A program made the position numbers and the translations under genes. A stretch of DNA of 45,035 nucleotides, from contig CAMDEF010000034.1 of assembly GCA_945895265.1 (NCBI GenBank), positions 1-45,035 of the forward strand. Direction: 5' to 3'. The notes under the pieces are model-generated. The model was not told the DNA's origin, did no database searches, and was given only the letters and a program-made list of their open reading frames with translations. Shown in pieces: positions 19,115 to 27,081 of this stretch. Source of the DNA: Bordetella parapertussis (GTDB lineage: Bacteria > Pseudomonadota > Gammaproteobacteria > Burkholderiales > Burkholderiaceae_B). Position 1 is the stretch's first letter. Every line of letters starts with the position of its first letter.

Positions 19115-19918
19115 TTAGCCCTTCTGCGCTTTACGAGCAGCTTTTTTATCCATAAAGTCTTTGATAATCACCGCATGCTCAGGCGTTTTATGCGCGATGG
19201 CCTGATAAGCGGCTGAGAGCTCTAGCAGGTTTGAAAGTGAAGACGTCTGACCTTCGCGCAACAGGCGCTTGGTCATCCGCATCACTGACGGTGAGTTCAC
19301 CGCCATCTTGCGCGCAAGCGTATGCGCCGTGCTCAGCAAATCTGCTGCCGGCACCACGCGCGACACAAGTCCCCAACTCAACGCCGTTTGGGCGTCAATG
19401 GGCTCGCCCGTAAACGACATTTCAGCTGCGCGCGCCATACCGATGACACGCGGCAAAAACCACGCGCCACCGTCACCGGCCACGATGCCGACTTTGACAA
19501 AACTTTCAGCAAAGGTCGCAGTATCCGTAGCAATGCGCAGATCGCACATGCAGGTTAAGTCAAAGCCCGCCCCAATGGCCGGGCCATTGACCGCAGCGAT
19601 CGTTGGGACTTCAAGCTGGTGAATCGCCAACGGCAAGCGCTGAATGCCATGCCGATACTCTTGGCGCAACACCTCGCTGCCGAACTCTGGGCCAATCTGA
19701 CGTTGCATTTCGTCGATTTTGCCACCCGACGAAAAAATCGTGCCTGTGGCAGTGATTACCACCGCACGTACCGATGGGTCGCACTCAATACGATGACAGG
19801 CTTCAAGCATCGCCTCAACGATACCCGTTCCAGTTAAAGCGTTGCGCGTTTCAGGGTGATTCAGCGTCAGCGTCACCACGCCCAAATCGTCTTGTTCGTA
19901 CAATAAAACTGAAGACAT
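19115..19918 (-). CDS. Enoyl-CoA hydratase/isomerase (crotonase) family protein
   Basis: Crotonase-fold protein of 267 residues. The oxyanion-hole segments are FSSGGKIDEM (near residue 63) and AAVNGPAIGAGFDLTCMCDLRIA (the GPAIGAG helix start near 112). The second classical glutamate region reads AESFVKVGIVAGDGGAWFLPR, where the position often holding a catalytic acid is not a clear Glu, so isomerase, hydratase or hydrolase activity cannot be told apart. The ending KKAARKAQKG is basic, as in many family members. It lies 5 bp downstream of the tautomerase gene and is co-transcribed with it. A role in catabolism of a carboxylic acid as CoA ester is likely. Confidence 0.92.
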   Translation of the reverse strand: MSSVLLYEQDDLGVVTLTLNHPETRNALTGTGIVEAMLEACHRIECDPSVRAVVITATGTIFSSGGKIDEMQRQIGPEFGSEVLRQEYRHGIQRLPLAIHQLEVPTIAAVNGPAIGAGFDLTCMCDLRIATDTATFAESFVKVGIVAGDGGAWFLPRVIGMARAAEMSFTGEPIDAQTALSWGLVSRVVPAADLLSTAHTLARKMAVNSPSVMRMTKRLLREGQTSSLSNLLELSAAYQAIAHKTPEHAVIIKDFMDKKAARKAQKG

Positions 19919-19923
19919 CGCGC

Positions 19924-20298
19924 TTATCTCCCAGCCGCTTTTGCGGTGCGGCCACCGGCCACACCCACGTCTGTTGTAGGCAGATCAAACAAAATCGAGC
20001 GTACGTTTTGGCTCGTGACACCGATCGACGCTTCAACCGCTTTGGCCATGGCAGCAATCAGCGCCGACTTCAGTTCATCGGTGCGCCCGTGAATCAGGCC
20101 CACTGTGATCATGACCATTTCATGACCGATTTCGCCGGCCACAATCACATGCTCAGGCGGGATCTCTTGAAGCACAACACGTACGGACGACAAGGGGGCA
20201 CTGACGCTGTCGACCACAGACTGGGTCAGCTTTTTTAATAAGTCTGTTTTTTGTGCCGAGTTGTAACCCTGCATAATTTGTACATTGAGCATTGGCAT
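19924..20298 (-). CDS. Tautomerase-superfamily protein with two fused 4-oxalocrotonate-tautomerase-like units
   Basis: Protein of 124 residues, about twice a 4-oxalocrotonate tautomerase subunit. Unit one (about 1-60) begins MPMLNVQI, so removal of Met exposes the catalytic Pro1, and it runs through SVRVVLQEIPPEHV. Unit two (about 64-118) repeats the pattern as MVMITVGLIHGRTDELK to NVRSILFDLPTTDVGVAG but has no terminal proline. One active site per pair is expected. Such enzymes tautomerise or hydrate keto-enol acids. It is the first gene of a two-gene operon with the enoyl-CoA hydratase and is divergent from dgkA. Confidence 0.85.
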   Translation of the reverse strand: MPMLNVQIMQGYNSAQKTDLLKKLTQSVVDSVSAPLSSVRVVLQEIPPEHVIVAGEIGHEMVMITVGLIHGRTDELKSALIAAMAKAVEASIGVTSQNVRSILFDLPTTDVGVAGGRTAKAAGR

Positions 20299-20365
20299 GG
20301 TGTGCTATCTTCCTTTTAGCGTTTTGGGAAACCTCTGACCCATACGATAAACCAAGTTTGAGCAC

Positions 20366-20761
20366 ATGGCCCCACATCCTTCGCCTTATAAAAGCATCGG
20401 CGGCTTCAAGCGGGTCGCCAACGCGGCGCGCTATTCGATGCAGGGGTTGGTTGCTGCACTGCGCTACGAGTCTGCCTTCAGGCAAGAGCTTTTGCTTGCT
20501 GCAGTGTTAACGCCGGCGGCGTTTTGGGTCGGACAAAATGCGGGCCAAATCCTACTACTCATCGGTTCGCTGGTCTTAGTGCTGATTGTTGAGCTCTTGA
20601 ACTCGGCCATCGAGGCTGTCGCTGACGCCGTCTCACTTGAAACCAATCAGCTGCTTGGTCGCGCCAAAGACTTGGGTAGTGCAGCGGTGTTTTTAAGCCT
20701 TTTGCTCTGTGCAATGCTCTGGTTGGTACTGTTTGCGAATCGTTGGCTAGCCTTTATCTGA
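20366..20761 (+). CDS. dgkA: Diacylglycerol kinase DgkA
   Basis: Small integral-membrane kinase of 131 residues that phosphorylates diacylglycerol to phosphatidate, recycling lipid released by membrane-derived oligosaccharide synthesis. It has an amphipathic N-terminal segment with RYSMQGLVAALRYESAFRQE, then three membrane helices (about 42-58, 61-79 and 106-126). The signature ELLNSAIEAVADAVS holds the active-site glutamates (Glu76 and Glu83). The length is normal. It precedes pyrF in the same direction with a 41-bp gap. Confidence 0.96.
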   Translation: MAPHPSPYKSIGGFKRVANAARYSMQGLVAALRYESAFRQELLLAAVLTPAAFWVGQNAGQILLLIGSLVLVLIVELLNSAIEAVADAVSLETNQLLGRAKDLGSAAVFLSLLLCAMLWLVLFANRWLAFI

Positions 20762-20802
20762 CACAATAGCGGTATCCGACCCTTCTACTTGCCTTTACCC
20801 AC

Positions 20803-21618
20803 ATGTCTTTTATTCAAAAACTCAATGCCGCCTGGGCCTCGTCGCAATCGCTTTTGATGGTGGGGCTTGACCCAGACTTGCCGCGTTTACCGGCAGAATT
20901 GCAGGGCAAACCGACCGCAATTTTTGAGTTTTGCCGACAAATTGTCGATGCGACTGCACCCTTTGTCTGTGGCTTCAAGCCGCAGATTGCGTATTTCGCC
21001 GCCGCGCGTGCCGAGGGGCAACTTGAAGACTTGTGTGCCTATATTCGCGAAAAATATCCTCATTTACCGTTGGTACTTGACGCCAAACGAGGCGATATTG
21101 GCGCCACGGCCACGCAGTATGCTCAAGAAGTCTTCGGTCGTTATCAGGCCGATGCTGTCACCGTTAGCCCGTACCTAGGCGGCGACTCAGTTGAGCCCTA
21201 TCTAGAATGGGAAGATCGCGGCGTCATTGTGCTGTGCCGCACCTCAAACCCAGGCGGTTCTGACCTTCAGTTTTTAGTCACTGACGGCGTGCCACTTTAT
21301 TTACGCGTTGCCGATTTGGTCGCAAATAAATGGAACAAAACGGGGCAATGCGGCCTAGTCGTTGGCGCGACGTTTCCGAATGAATTGGCGGCAGTGCGCA
21401 AGGCGGTAGGCGACAGTGTGCCCCTGTTAGTGCCCGGCATTGGCGCACAAGGTGGTGACGTTGCGGCAACCTGTGCCGCTGGCTGTAACGCACAAAAAAC
21501 CGGAATGATGATTAATTCGTCACGCGCGATTTTGTACGCAAAAGGTGAAGGTCACTGGACCGAAGCCGCAGCGGCGGTAGCCCGTCAAACGCGTGATGAC
21601 ATCAACGCGCATCGCTAG
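20803..21618 (+). CDS. pyrF: Orotidine 5'-phosphate decarboxylase
   Basis: Final enzyme of de novo UMP synthesis, 271 residues, of the longer type 2 subfamily. The catalytic D-x-K-x-x-D lies in [12 protein letters not shown] (Asp93, Lys95, Asp98). Phosphate-binding segments include the C-terminal PGIGAQGGD and [10 protein letters not shown]. It is preceded by dgkA and is convergent with pncC, the two stops being 11 bp apart. Confidence 0.97.
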   Translation: MSFIQKLNAAWASSQSLLMVGLDPDLPRLPAELQGKPTAIFEFCRQIVDATAPFVCGFKPQIAYFAAARAEGQLEDLCAYIREKYPHLPLVLDAKRGDIGATATQYAQEVFGRYQADAVTVSPYLGGDSVEPYLEWEDRGVIVLCRTSNPGGSDLQFLVTDGVPLYLRVADLVANKWNKTGQCGLVVGATFPNELAAVRKAVGDSVPLLVPGIGAQGGDVAATCAAGCNAQKTGMMINSSRAILYAKGEGHWTEAAAAVARQTRDDINAHR

Positions 21619-21629
21619 CGCTCGATCAC

Positions 21630-22133
21630 TTACGTTTCTTTCAGCAGCATCTGCCCAGTCGCCAACGAGAAAGCCACCGACGCTTCGCGTACGGCTTTGC
21701 GATCGCCCTCAAATATTTTAGAAATCGCATGCACCACAACCCCCGAGGGGCGGCGCTGTGCAAAACCAAACCACACTAGGCCAACAGGCTTGCCAGGCGA
21801 ACCGCCACCGGGGCCCGCAATGCCTGTGGTCGTCAAGGCTAGCGTGGCGCGTGGCGCCATGTTTAACACCCCTACGGCCATCTGACGCGCAACCTCTTCA
21901 CTCACGGCGCCAAACTGCAGCAGCGCTTGTGGCGTGACGCCTAATTGCGCTTGCTTCGCCGCGTTACTGTAGGTGACCCACCCTTGGTCAAACCAGGCGC
22001 TAGAGCCAGCGATCGCGGTCGCAGCGCCAGACAACAAGCCACCGGTACAAGACTCGGCCGTGGCAAGTAGACCCTTATGTTTTAAAAGAAGCTCACCGAG
22101 TTCGGTGGCTAACTGATCGATCTGTGTTGACAT
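21630..22133 (-). CDS. pncC: CinA C-terminal domain protein, nicotinamide-nucleotide amidase
   Basis: Stand-alone CinA-C protein of 167 residues, which deamidates NMN to nicotinate mononucleotide in NAD recycling. Motifs are TAESCTGGLLSG near residue 25, the Ser/Lys region SNAAKQAQLGV, and TTTGIAGPGGGSPGKPVGLVWFG split across the core. The N-terminal CinA nucleotide-binding domain is absent, as in the E. coli PncC paralogue. It is the last gene of the rib-nusB-thiL-pgpA series. Its NaMN product is the same compound made by NadC elsewhere in the window. Confidence 0.93.
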   Translation of the reverse strand: MSTQIDQLATELGELLLKHKGLLATAESCTGGLLSGAATAIAGSSAWFDQGWVTYSNAAKQAQLGVTPQALLQFGAVSEEVARQMAVGVLNMAPRATLALTTTGIAGPGGGSPGKPVGLVWFGFAQRRPSGVVVHAISKIFEGDRKAVREASVAFSLATGQMLLKET

Positions 22134-22183
22134 ATTTTTGCCTGTGAACGCGTGAACAACAAACGCAAAGAAATGGAAGCCTA

Positions 22184-22699
22184 TTACAGAGTAACGCCAA
22201 ACCGAACCACAATTGCCATGACTAAAAGCGTGTAACCCGCGGCCAAGAGATCATCGAGCATCACACCAATGCCACCTTTAAAACGCGCATCGACTTGCCG
22301 AATCGGTGGGGGCTTGACCACATCAAAAAATCTAAACAACACGAAAGCGAGTGCTTGAGCGGGCAGGCTTTGCGGCACGAGCCACAGCACCAACCAGAAC
22401 GCCACAAACTCATCCCAGACAAGGCCGACGTGGTCGGGTACGCCAAGTTGCTTGGCTACGCGCTCGGCAGCCCAACAGCCGTAAATAAAACAGACCAGCA
22501 AAAAAAGACCGATGTAGAGATCGCTGACACCTGGCGAGGCGACGCTCCAGAGCAACCAAGCGAGTAACGTTGCCCACGTGCCAGAGCCCGGCCGTAACAA
22601 ACCAGAGCCCATGCCAAACATCAACATGCGGCCTGGATCAGAAAACACCCACGCTGCCTTGGGCCAGCTTGTACGGTGTCTTTTTGAAACGTCAGTCAT
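22184..22699 (-). CDS. pgpA: Phosphatidylglycerophosphatase A
   Basis: Membrane phosphatase of 171 residues that makes phosphatidylglycerol from its phosphate. Motifs are GSGLLRPGSGTWATLLAW, VWDEFVAFWLVLWL and FRFFDVVKPPPIRQVD, the last being very typical of PgpA. Several hydrophobic helices are present, with a conserved C-terminal GIGVMLDDLLAAGY segment. It sits between thiL and pncC, its usual neighbours in this class. Confidence 0.95.
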   Translation of the reverse strand: MTDVSKRHRTSWPKAAWVFSDPGRMLMFGMGSGLLRPGSGTWATLLAWLLWSVASPGVSDLYIGLFLLVCFIYGCWAAERVAKQLGVPDHVGLVWDEFVAFWLVLWLVPQSLPAQALAFVLFRFFDVVKPPPIRQVDARFKGGIGVMLDDLLAAGYTLLVMAIVVRFGVTL

Positions 22700-22783
22700 T
22701 GTGGGTCAAATCCTAAGGTCGTCAGAACAACAAGCGATCAAGATGCTAAGCCAGAAGTCATCTGCACAAGACATCGTCAACAG

Positions 22784-23761
22784 TTAAGGCCTAAAGTGGT
22801 CGAAACCGCCGGGCAACTCAGGGATCGCCATGCCGGCTTGATCATAAACGACTAGCCCTGACTCTTTGCGAATCGTACCGATACAAGTCAGGGCAACACC
22901 GAGCGTTTGGCCGATTGTTTCAAGCGTCGCGCGCTGAGCGGGTGCCGCAGTAAAACAAAGTTCATAGACATCACCGCCGGCAAGCAAAGCCTGGCGCAGC
23001 ACCTCGGGCGGTAGCGTGTGCGTCGACAATTCAATTAAAGCAGGATTGATCGGCAAGCGCGACTCGTACAGCTCTGCACCGACACCACTCGCGACAAGGA
23101 TATGCCCAAGATCTTGCAGCAGACCATCTGACACGTCAATCGCAGCATGGGCATGCGCGCGCATCTGCTGGCCCAATTCAACGCGAGGCGATGGCCACTC
23201 GAGCGCACTGCGTGTCGCTTGCAAAAGCTCGGTATCAAGCGGGATTTCACCAGCTAGCATGCGACAGGCAATATCGGCGGCTCCGAGGGTACCTGACACC
23301 CAGATGTCGTCACCCGCCTGCGCAGCATTGCGTCTTAGCGCCAAGCTAGGTTCGACCTCGCCAAATACCGTCACGCTGAGTGTGATGCCTTGCAAACTGC
23401 GGGTGGTGTCCCCGCCGATCAACGCGCAACCGTGCTGGTCGGCCAACGCGTAAAAGCCCTCGGCAAACTGCTTGACCCATGCCTCATCAATCGCAGGCAA
23501 CCCCAACCCAAGCAAACAACCAAGCGGACGTGCGCCCATCGCCGCCAAATCTGAAAGGTTCACGGCAAGGGCTTTATGCCCCAACGAACGCGGATCAACG
23601 TCGGAAAAAAAATGGCGCCCTTCAAGAAGAAGGTCAGTGCTTGTGGCAACCTGCAAGCCGGGCGAGACACCGAACAAGGCACAATCGTCGCCACCCCCTA
23701 GCAAACCCACCGAAACAGGTCTACTAAAGAAACGTTTGATCAACTCAAATTCGGTTGCCAC
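22784..23761 (-). CDS. thiL: Thiamine-monophosphate kinase
   Basis: ThiL of 325 residues, which phosphorylates thiamine monophosphate to the diphosphate cofactor. The N-terminus EFELIKRFF and the metal-binding GLLGGGDDCALF are characteristic, followed by STDLLLEGRHF, LSDLAAMGARP and GGDTTRS. The start is GTG 23761, 8 bp after the nusB stop. The ThDP product is used by the decarboxylase at 42111, among others. Confidence 0.96.
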   Translation of the reverse strand: MATEFELIKRFFSRPVSVGLLGGGDDCALFGVSPGLQVATSTDLLLEGRHFFSDVDPRSLGHKALAVNLSDLAAMGARPLGCLLGLGLPAIDEAWVKQFAEGFYALADQHGCALIGGDTTRSLQGITLSVTVFGEVEPSLALRRNAAQAGDDIWVSGTLGAADIACRMLAGEIPLDTELLQATRSALEWPSPRVELGQQMRAHAHAAIDVSDGLLQDLGHILVASGVGAELYESRLPINPALIELSTHTLPPEVLRQALLAGGDVYELCFTAAPAQRATLETIGQTLGVALTCIGTIRKESGLVVYDQAGMAIPELPGGFDHFRP

Positions 23762-23769
23762 ACGCGTGC

Positions 23770-24261
23770 TCAGCGACGCACAGGTGCTCGCGCTTCGGCA
23801 GCGCGTGTTTCAGCGGCTAATTTGTCAAGCACACCGTTGACGAACTTAAAACCATCGGTGCCGCCAAAGGATTTGGCAAGCTCAACCGCCTCGTTGATGG
23901 CGACGCGGTAAGGCACCTCGACGTGATGAATCAACTCGAAGCTGCCGATCAGCAAAATACCGTGTTCAATCGGTGAAAGCTCAACTAAAGGTCGATCAAC
24001 AAACGGAGCAAATTTTTCGCGAAGTGCGGGTGCTTCTTTCATTGAACCGTGCAGCAAGGTTTTAAACCAAACGGCATCAGCGAGCTCAAATTCTTCTTCT
24101 TCGTGCAAGTGGGCCTCGATCTCGCCAGCGTCTTGCAAACTATCCGTACCACTGACCAACCAAGCGTACAAACCTTGTAACGCTAGCTCGCGCGCACGCC
24201 TGCGCGCGCTGCGCACAGGCTGAACACCTGCAGAATTAGCGTCGTGTATCGGCTTGTTCAA
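23770..24261 (-). CDS. nusB: Transcription antitermination factor NusB
   Basis: All-helical NusB of about 163 residues, acting with NusE/S10 on boxA RNA in rRNA antitermination. Recognisable segments are [51 protein letters not shown] and [10 protein letters not shown]. The frame is open up to 24297; TTG 24261 has AGAGGA eight bases upstream and reduces the overlap with ribH to 26 bp, so I prefer it, though the exact start is uncertain. The long basic N-terminal tail before the first helix is unusual but seen in related betaproteobacteria. Confidence 0.93.
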   Translation of the reverse strand: MNKPIHDANSAGVQPVRSARRRARELALQGLYAWLVSGTDSLQDAGEIEAHLHEEEEFELADAVWFKTLLHGSMKEAPALREKFAPFVDRPLVELSPIEHGILLIGSFELIHHVEVPYRVAINEAVELAKSFGGTDGFKFVNGVLDKLAAETRAAEARAPVRR

Positions 24262-24748
24262 GATCTTCGTCCTCTTCGTCGTCGGCTTCGGGCTCAAGCG
24301 CTGCTACCAGGTTTGCCATTTCAACCGCACATTGTGCGCAATCACGACCTTTGTCAGCCGCGCGCGCCTCTGCCTGCTCGTCGGTTTCAGTGGTGAGTAC
24401 GCCGTTGGCAACGGGGATGCCTGTTTCGAGAGCAATACGAGAGATCGCCGCCGCGCTTTCGTTACTGACGATCTCAAAATGATATGTCTCGCCACGAATG
24501 ACTGCGCCCAGCGCAATCAACGCGTCAAACTCAAAGGTTTCTGCCATACGGGCGAGCGTGACGCCAAGCTCAAGAGCACCCGGCACGGTCACGACCATAA
24601 TGTCGCGCTCGTCAACACCAAGGGCCTCAAGCTCTTGTAAGCATGTGTCGAGTTCGATTAAACCAATGTCTTCGTTAAAGCGGGCACGCACAATACCGAT
24701 GTGCAGGCCTTCTCCGTTCATGTCTGGCTCTAAAGTAAAAGGGCTCAT
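24236..24748 (-). CDS. ribH: 6,7-dimethyl-8-ribityllumazine synthase
   Basis: Lumazine synthase of 170 residues, the penultimate step of riboflavin synthesis. Motifs are [28 protein letters not shown], the catalytic-loop segment [16 protein letters not shown] (with the essential histidine) and [15 protein letters not shown]. The C-terminal tail is strongly acidic ([12 protein letters not shown]), an extension found in many beta- and gammaproteobacterial homologues. It lies 10 bp after ribB and overlaps nusB. Confidence 0.97.
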   Translation of the reverse strand: MSPFTLEPDMNGEGLHIGIVRARFNEDIGLIELDTCLQELEALGVDERDIMVVTVPGALELGVTLARMAETFEFDALIALGAVIRGETYHFEIVSNESAAAISRIALETGIPVANGVLTTETDEQAEARAADKGRDCAQCAVEMANLVAALEPEADDEEDEDLEQADTRR

Positions 24749-24758
24749 GGTGTGCTTC

Positions 24759-25934
24759 CTATGTGTTGCGAGTGGGAGGTTGATGGTCGTAGCCTGTGAT
24801 CTCTAGGCCAAAACCAGGCATCATGCTTGGCATTCTTCGAGGGCGCGCCATCAGTCTCATTTGACCCACTTTTAGGTCGCGCAAAATCTGTGCGCCCATG
24901 CCGTAGGTGCGCAAATCCATGCGCCCTGCGTCACGTTTGACTGCCGTGGTCGCTTGCCCAGGCCAAGCACCAATTTGACCAAACAGGTGCTCAGCAGAGC
25001 CTTGACAATTTAAAAACACCATGACGCCCGCGGGCGCCGCTTTGATCGCTTGCAAGGCTTCGGCTACACCCCAGGTGTGCCCCGCGCTGTGCACATCCAG
25101 TACATCAAGCATTGAGGTGGGTTCGTGTACACGCACTAGCGTTTCAGTTAACGGATCGACTTGACCCGAAATCAGCGCGATATGTGGGTTGCCCGCGACC
25201 GTGTCGCGGTATGCCACCATCTGAAACGTACCCCAGGGGGTTTGAATCTCGCGCGTACCAACGCGCTCGATCACGGACTCGTGCTCGCTGCGATAATGAA
25301 TCAGGTCAGCGATGGTGCCGATTTTAAGGCTGTGCGTACGGCCATATTCGATCAGGTCAGGCAAGCGTGCCATCGTGCCATCGGCTTTAAGGATTTCGCA
25401 AATCACAGCCGCTGGCGTTAAACCGGCCATCCGCGTGAGATCACAGCCTGCCTCGGTGTGCCCAGCGCGCACCAAGACGCCCCCCGCCACAGCTTTTAAC
25501 GGAAAAATATGGCCTGGCTGCACTAAATCTGACGCTTTGGCGTCGCGCGCCACAGCCACTTGCACCGTGCGTGCCCGATCGGCCACCGATATGCCGGTTT
25601 CGACGCCTTCTGCGGCCTCAATCGAAACAGTGAAATTAGTGCCGTACGCCGTACCGTTGCGTGCCGACATCAAGGGGAGTTCGAGTTGCGCGCAACGCTC
25701 TTCGGTGAGCGTTAAACAAACCAGACCACGCCCGTGGGTCACCATAAAATTAATGGCCTCTGGGGTGACGAATTCGGCAGCCATCACCAGATCGCCTTCG
25801 TTTTCGCGGTCTTCTTCGTCGACCAAAATCACCATACGCCCCGCGCGAAGCTCGTTGATGATCTCAGAAACAGGCGAAATCGCCGAGACGGGCACTGGTG
25901 AGTTAGAGTTGGCGAGCGAAATTTTGGCAGACAT
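24759..25934 (-). CDS. ribB: 3,4-dihydroxy-2-butanone-4-phosphate synthase with degenerate cyclohydrolase II-like domain
   Basis: The N-terminal ~205 residues form an intact RibB domain: [27 protein letters not shown] and [11 protein letters not shown]. It makes 3,4-dihydroxybutanone phosphate from ribulose 5-phosphate. The C-terminal ~185 residues have the GTP cyclohydrolase II fold signals ([28 protein letters not shown]) but lack the zinc-binding cysteine cluster and the REGRGIGL-type catalytic motif; [11 protein letters not shown] stands there instead. GTP cyclohydrolase activity is therefore not expected, and a separate ribA must exist. The start is ATG 25934; an open upstream extension of 31 codons is not homologous. 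No FMN riboswitch was recognised upstream. Confidence 0.94.
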   Translation of the reverse strand: MSAKISLANSNSPVPVSAISPVSEIINELRAGRMVILVDEEDRENEGDLVMAAEFVTPEAINFMVTHGRGLVCLTLTEERCAQLELPLMSARNGTAYGTNFTVSIEAAEGVETGISVADRARTVQVAVARDAKASDLVQPGHIFPLKAVAGGVLVRAGHTEAGCDLTRMAGLTPAAVICEILKADGTMARLPDLIEYGRTHSLKIGTIADLIHYRSEHESVIERVGTREIQTPWGTFQMVAYRDTVAGNPHIALISGQVDPLTETLVRVHEPTSMLDVLDVHSAGHTWGVAEALQAIKAAPAGVMVFLNCQGSAEHLFGQIGAWPGQATTAVKRDAGRMDLRTYGMGAQILRDLKVGQMRLMARPRRMPSMMPGFGLEITGYDHQPPTRNT

Positions 25935-26025
25935 AGGGTTCAAATAAATAGGCCTAAATAGACCCCTATTATAGAATCGTTCAGCAGGATCCCCTCTGCC
26001 CCCTCCAAAACCCTTGAAAAGCCCC

Positions 26026-26826
26026 ATGCAAGCACTTCAAACAATGGATGTCAGCGCGGCAAAACAGATCCGCTTTGTCTTAACGGATATCGACGACACC
26101 GTCACGACAGAGGGCAGACTCACAGCCACCGCCTACACAGCGCTTGAACAGTTATCGGCAGCTGGGATCACTGTCATCCCGATTACGGGGCGCCCAGCCG
26201 GCTGGTGCGACCATATCGCCAGAATGTGGCCAGTTTTTGCTGTGGTCGGCGAAAACGGTGCGTTTTACATGCGCTACGACCGCAGCGCGCGTCGAATGAC
26301 AACGCATCAATGGGCCTCCGAGGCGCACCTGCAAAACAACCGACAAAAACTTGATCGTCTGGCGCTCGAGATTCTGCAAGTCGTGCCGGGCTCAGCGCTT
26401 GCGAGCGATCAGCACTATCGCCTGGCGGATCTAGCCATCGATTTTTGTGAAGACGTCGCTGCCCTGCCTGAGGCCGCGGTGCAGCAGATTGTGTCGCTTT
26501 TTAAGAGCGCTGGTGCGCAAGCTAAGGTCAGTTCCATCCATGTCAACGGCTGGTTTGGCGACTATGACAAGTTATCCATGACCCAGACGCTCTTTGCCCG
26601 AGAGTTTGGCCTCGAACTTCAAGCGAACAACACGCAAGTTTTATTTATTGGGGATTCGCCCAACGACGAGCCTATGTTTGAGTTTTTTAGCTATTCAGTG
26701 GGAGTGGCTAATATCCACGAGCAATTACATCGTTTGACGCACCGACCAAAGTTTGTCACCCCGTCTAAGGGGGGGGGCGGTTTTGTTGAAATGACCCGTC
26801 AACTGCTGCTGGCTCGTAAAGTGTGA
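26026..26826 (+). CDS. HAD-superfamily phosphatase (Cof/sucrose-phosphatase-like, type IIB)
   Basis: Cytoplasmic HAD hydrolase of about 266 residues. Motif I is LTDIDDTVTTEGR (nucleophile Asp and the general acid two residues later). Motif II is the threonine of VIPITGRPAGW. Motif III/IV is FIGDSPNDEPMFEFF. The cap between motifs II and III is of the C2B type. The substrate is probably a sugar phosphate or similar, but cannot be named. ATG 26026 or 26044 could be the start; neither has a clear ribosome binding site. It is divergent from ribB across 91 bp. Confidence 0.88.
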   Translation: MQALQTMDVSAAKQIRFVLTDIDDTVTTEGRLTATAYTALEQLSAAGITVIPITGRPAGWCDHIARMWPVFAVVGENGAFYMRYDRSARRMTTHQWASEAHLQNNRQKLDRLALEILQVVPGSALASDQHYRLADLAIDFCEDVAALPEAAVQQIVSLFKSAGAQAKVSSIHVNGWFGDYDKLSMTQTLFAREFGLELQANNTQVLFIGDSPNDEPMFEFFSYSVGVANIHEQLHRLTHRPKFVTPSKGGGGFVEMTRQLLLARKV

Positions 26827-27081
26827 GTTCACTGATATAGATCAAGCGCGCCCGCGCTGGTTGTACTTAAACTCTCTATACGGGGTACACACTTTCCCTA
26901 ATTGCGCTTAACGTTGGCACAAAGGCAAGTCTGCCTGCGCTGGCCGTCGCGCAAAGTTCCATAAGGGTAAACCCACAGCGTTTGTGCTCTAAACGCGCCT
27001 TTTTTCAGATTTATGACATGTCATCATTCTTGACCATCAGGGTCACTACAATCCCTCGCAACGATCACCCTAAAGAAAACG
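26827..27081. other. Intergenic region with a 12-bp perfect palindrome
   Basis: No gene is seen in these 255 bp between the HAD phosphatase and the CYTH-CHAD gene. ATGACATGTCAT (27013-27024) is a perfect palindrome 58 bp before the CYTH-CHAD start. It could be a regulator site. No tRNA or small RNA could be recognised. Confidence 0.4.

Noticed and set aside
20381..20761. dgkA as a fusion or duplicated membrane gene
   Set aside because: Length and motif order are those of ordinary DgkA.
23016..23453. Open frame opposite thiL
   Set aside because: Antisense shadow with unrecognisable, cysteine- and serine-rich translation.
25935..26027. N-terminal extension of the RibB frame
   Set aside because: No resemblance to RibB. 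It runs into the 5' end of the divergent HAD gene, and the ATG at 25934 gives the family-like start.
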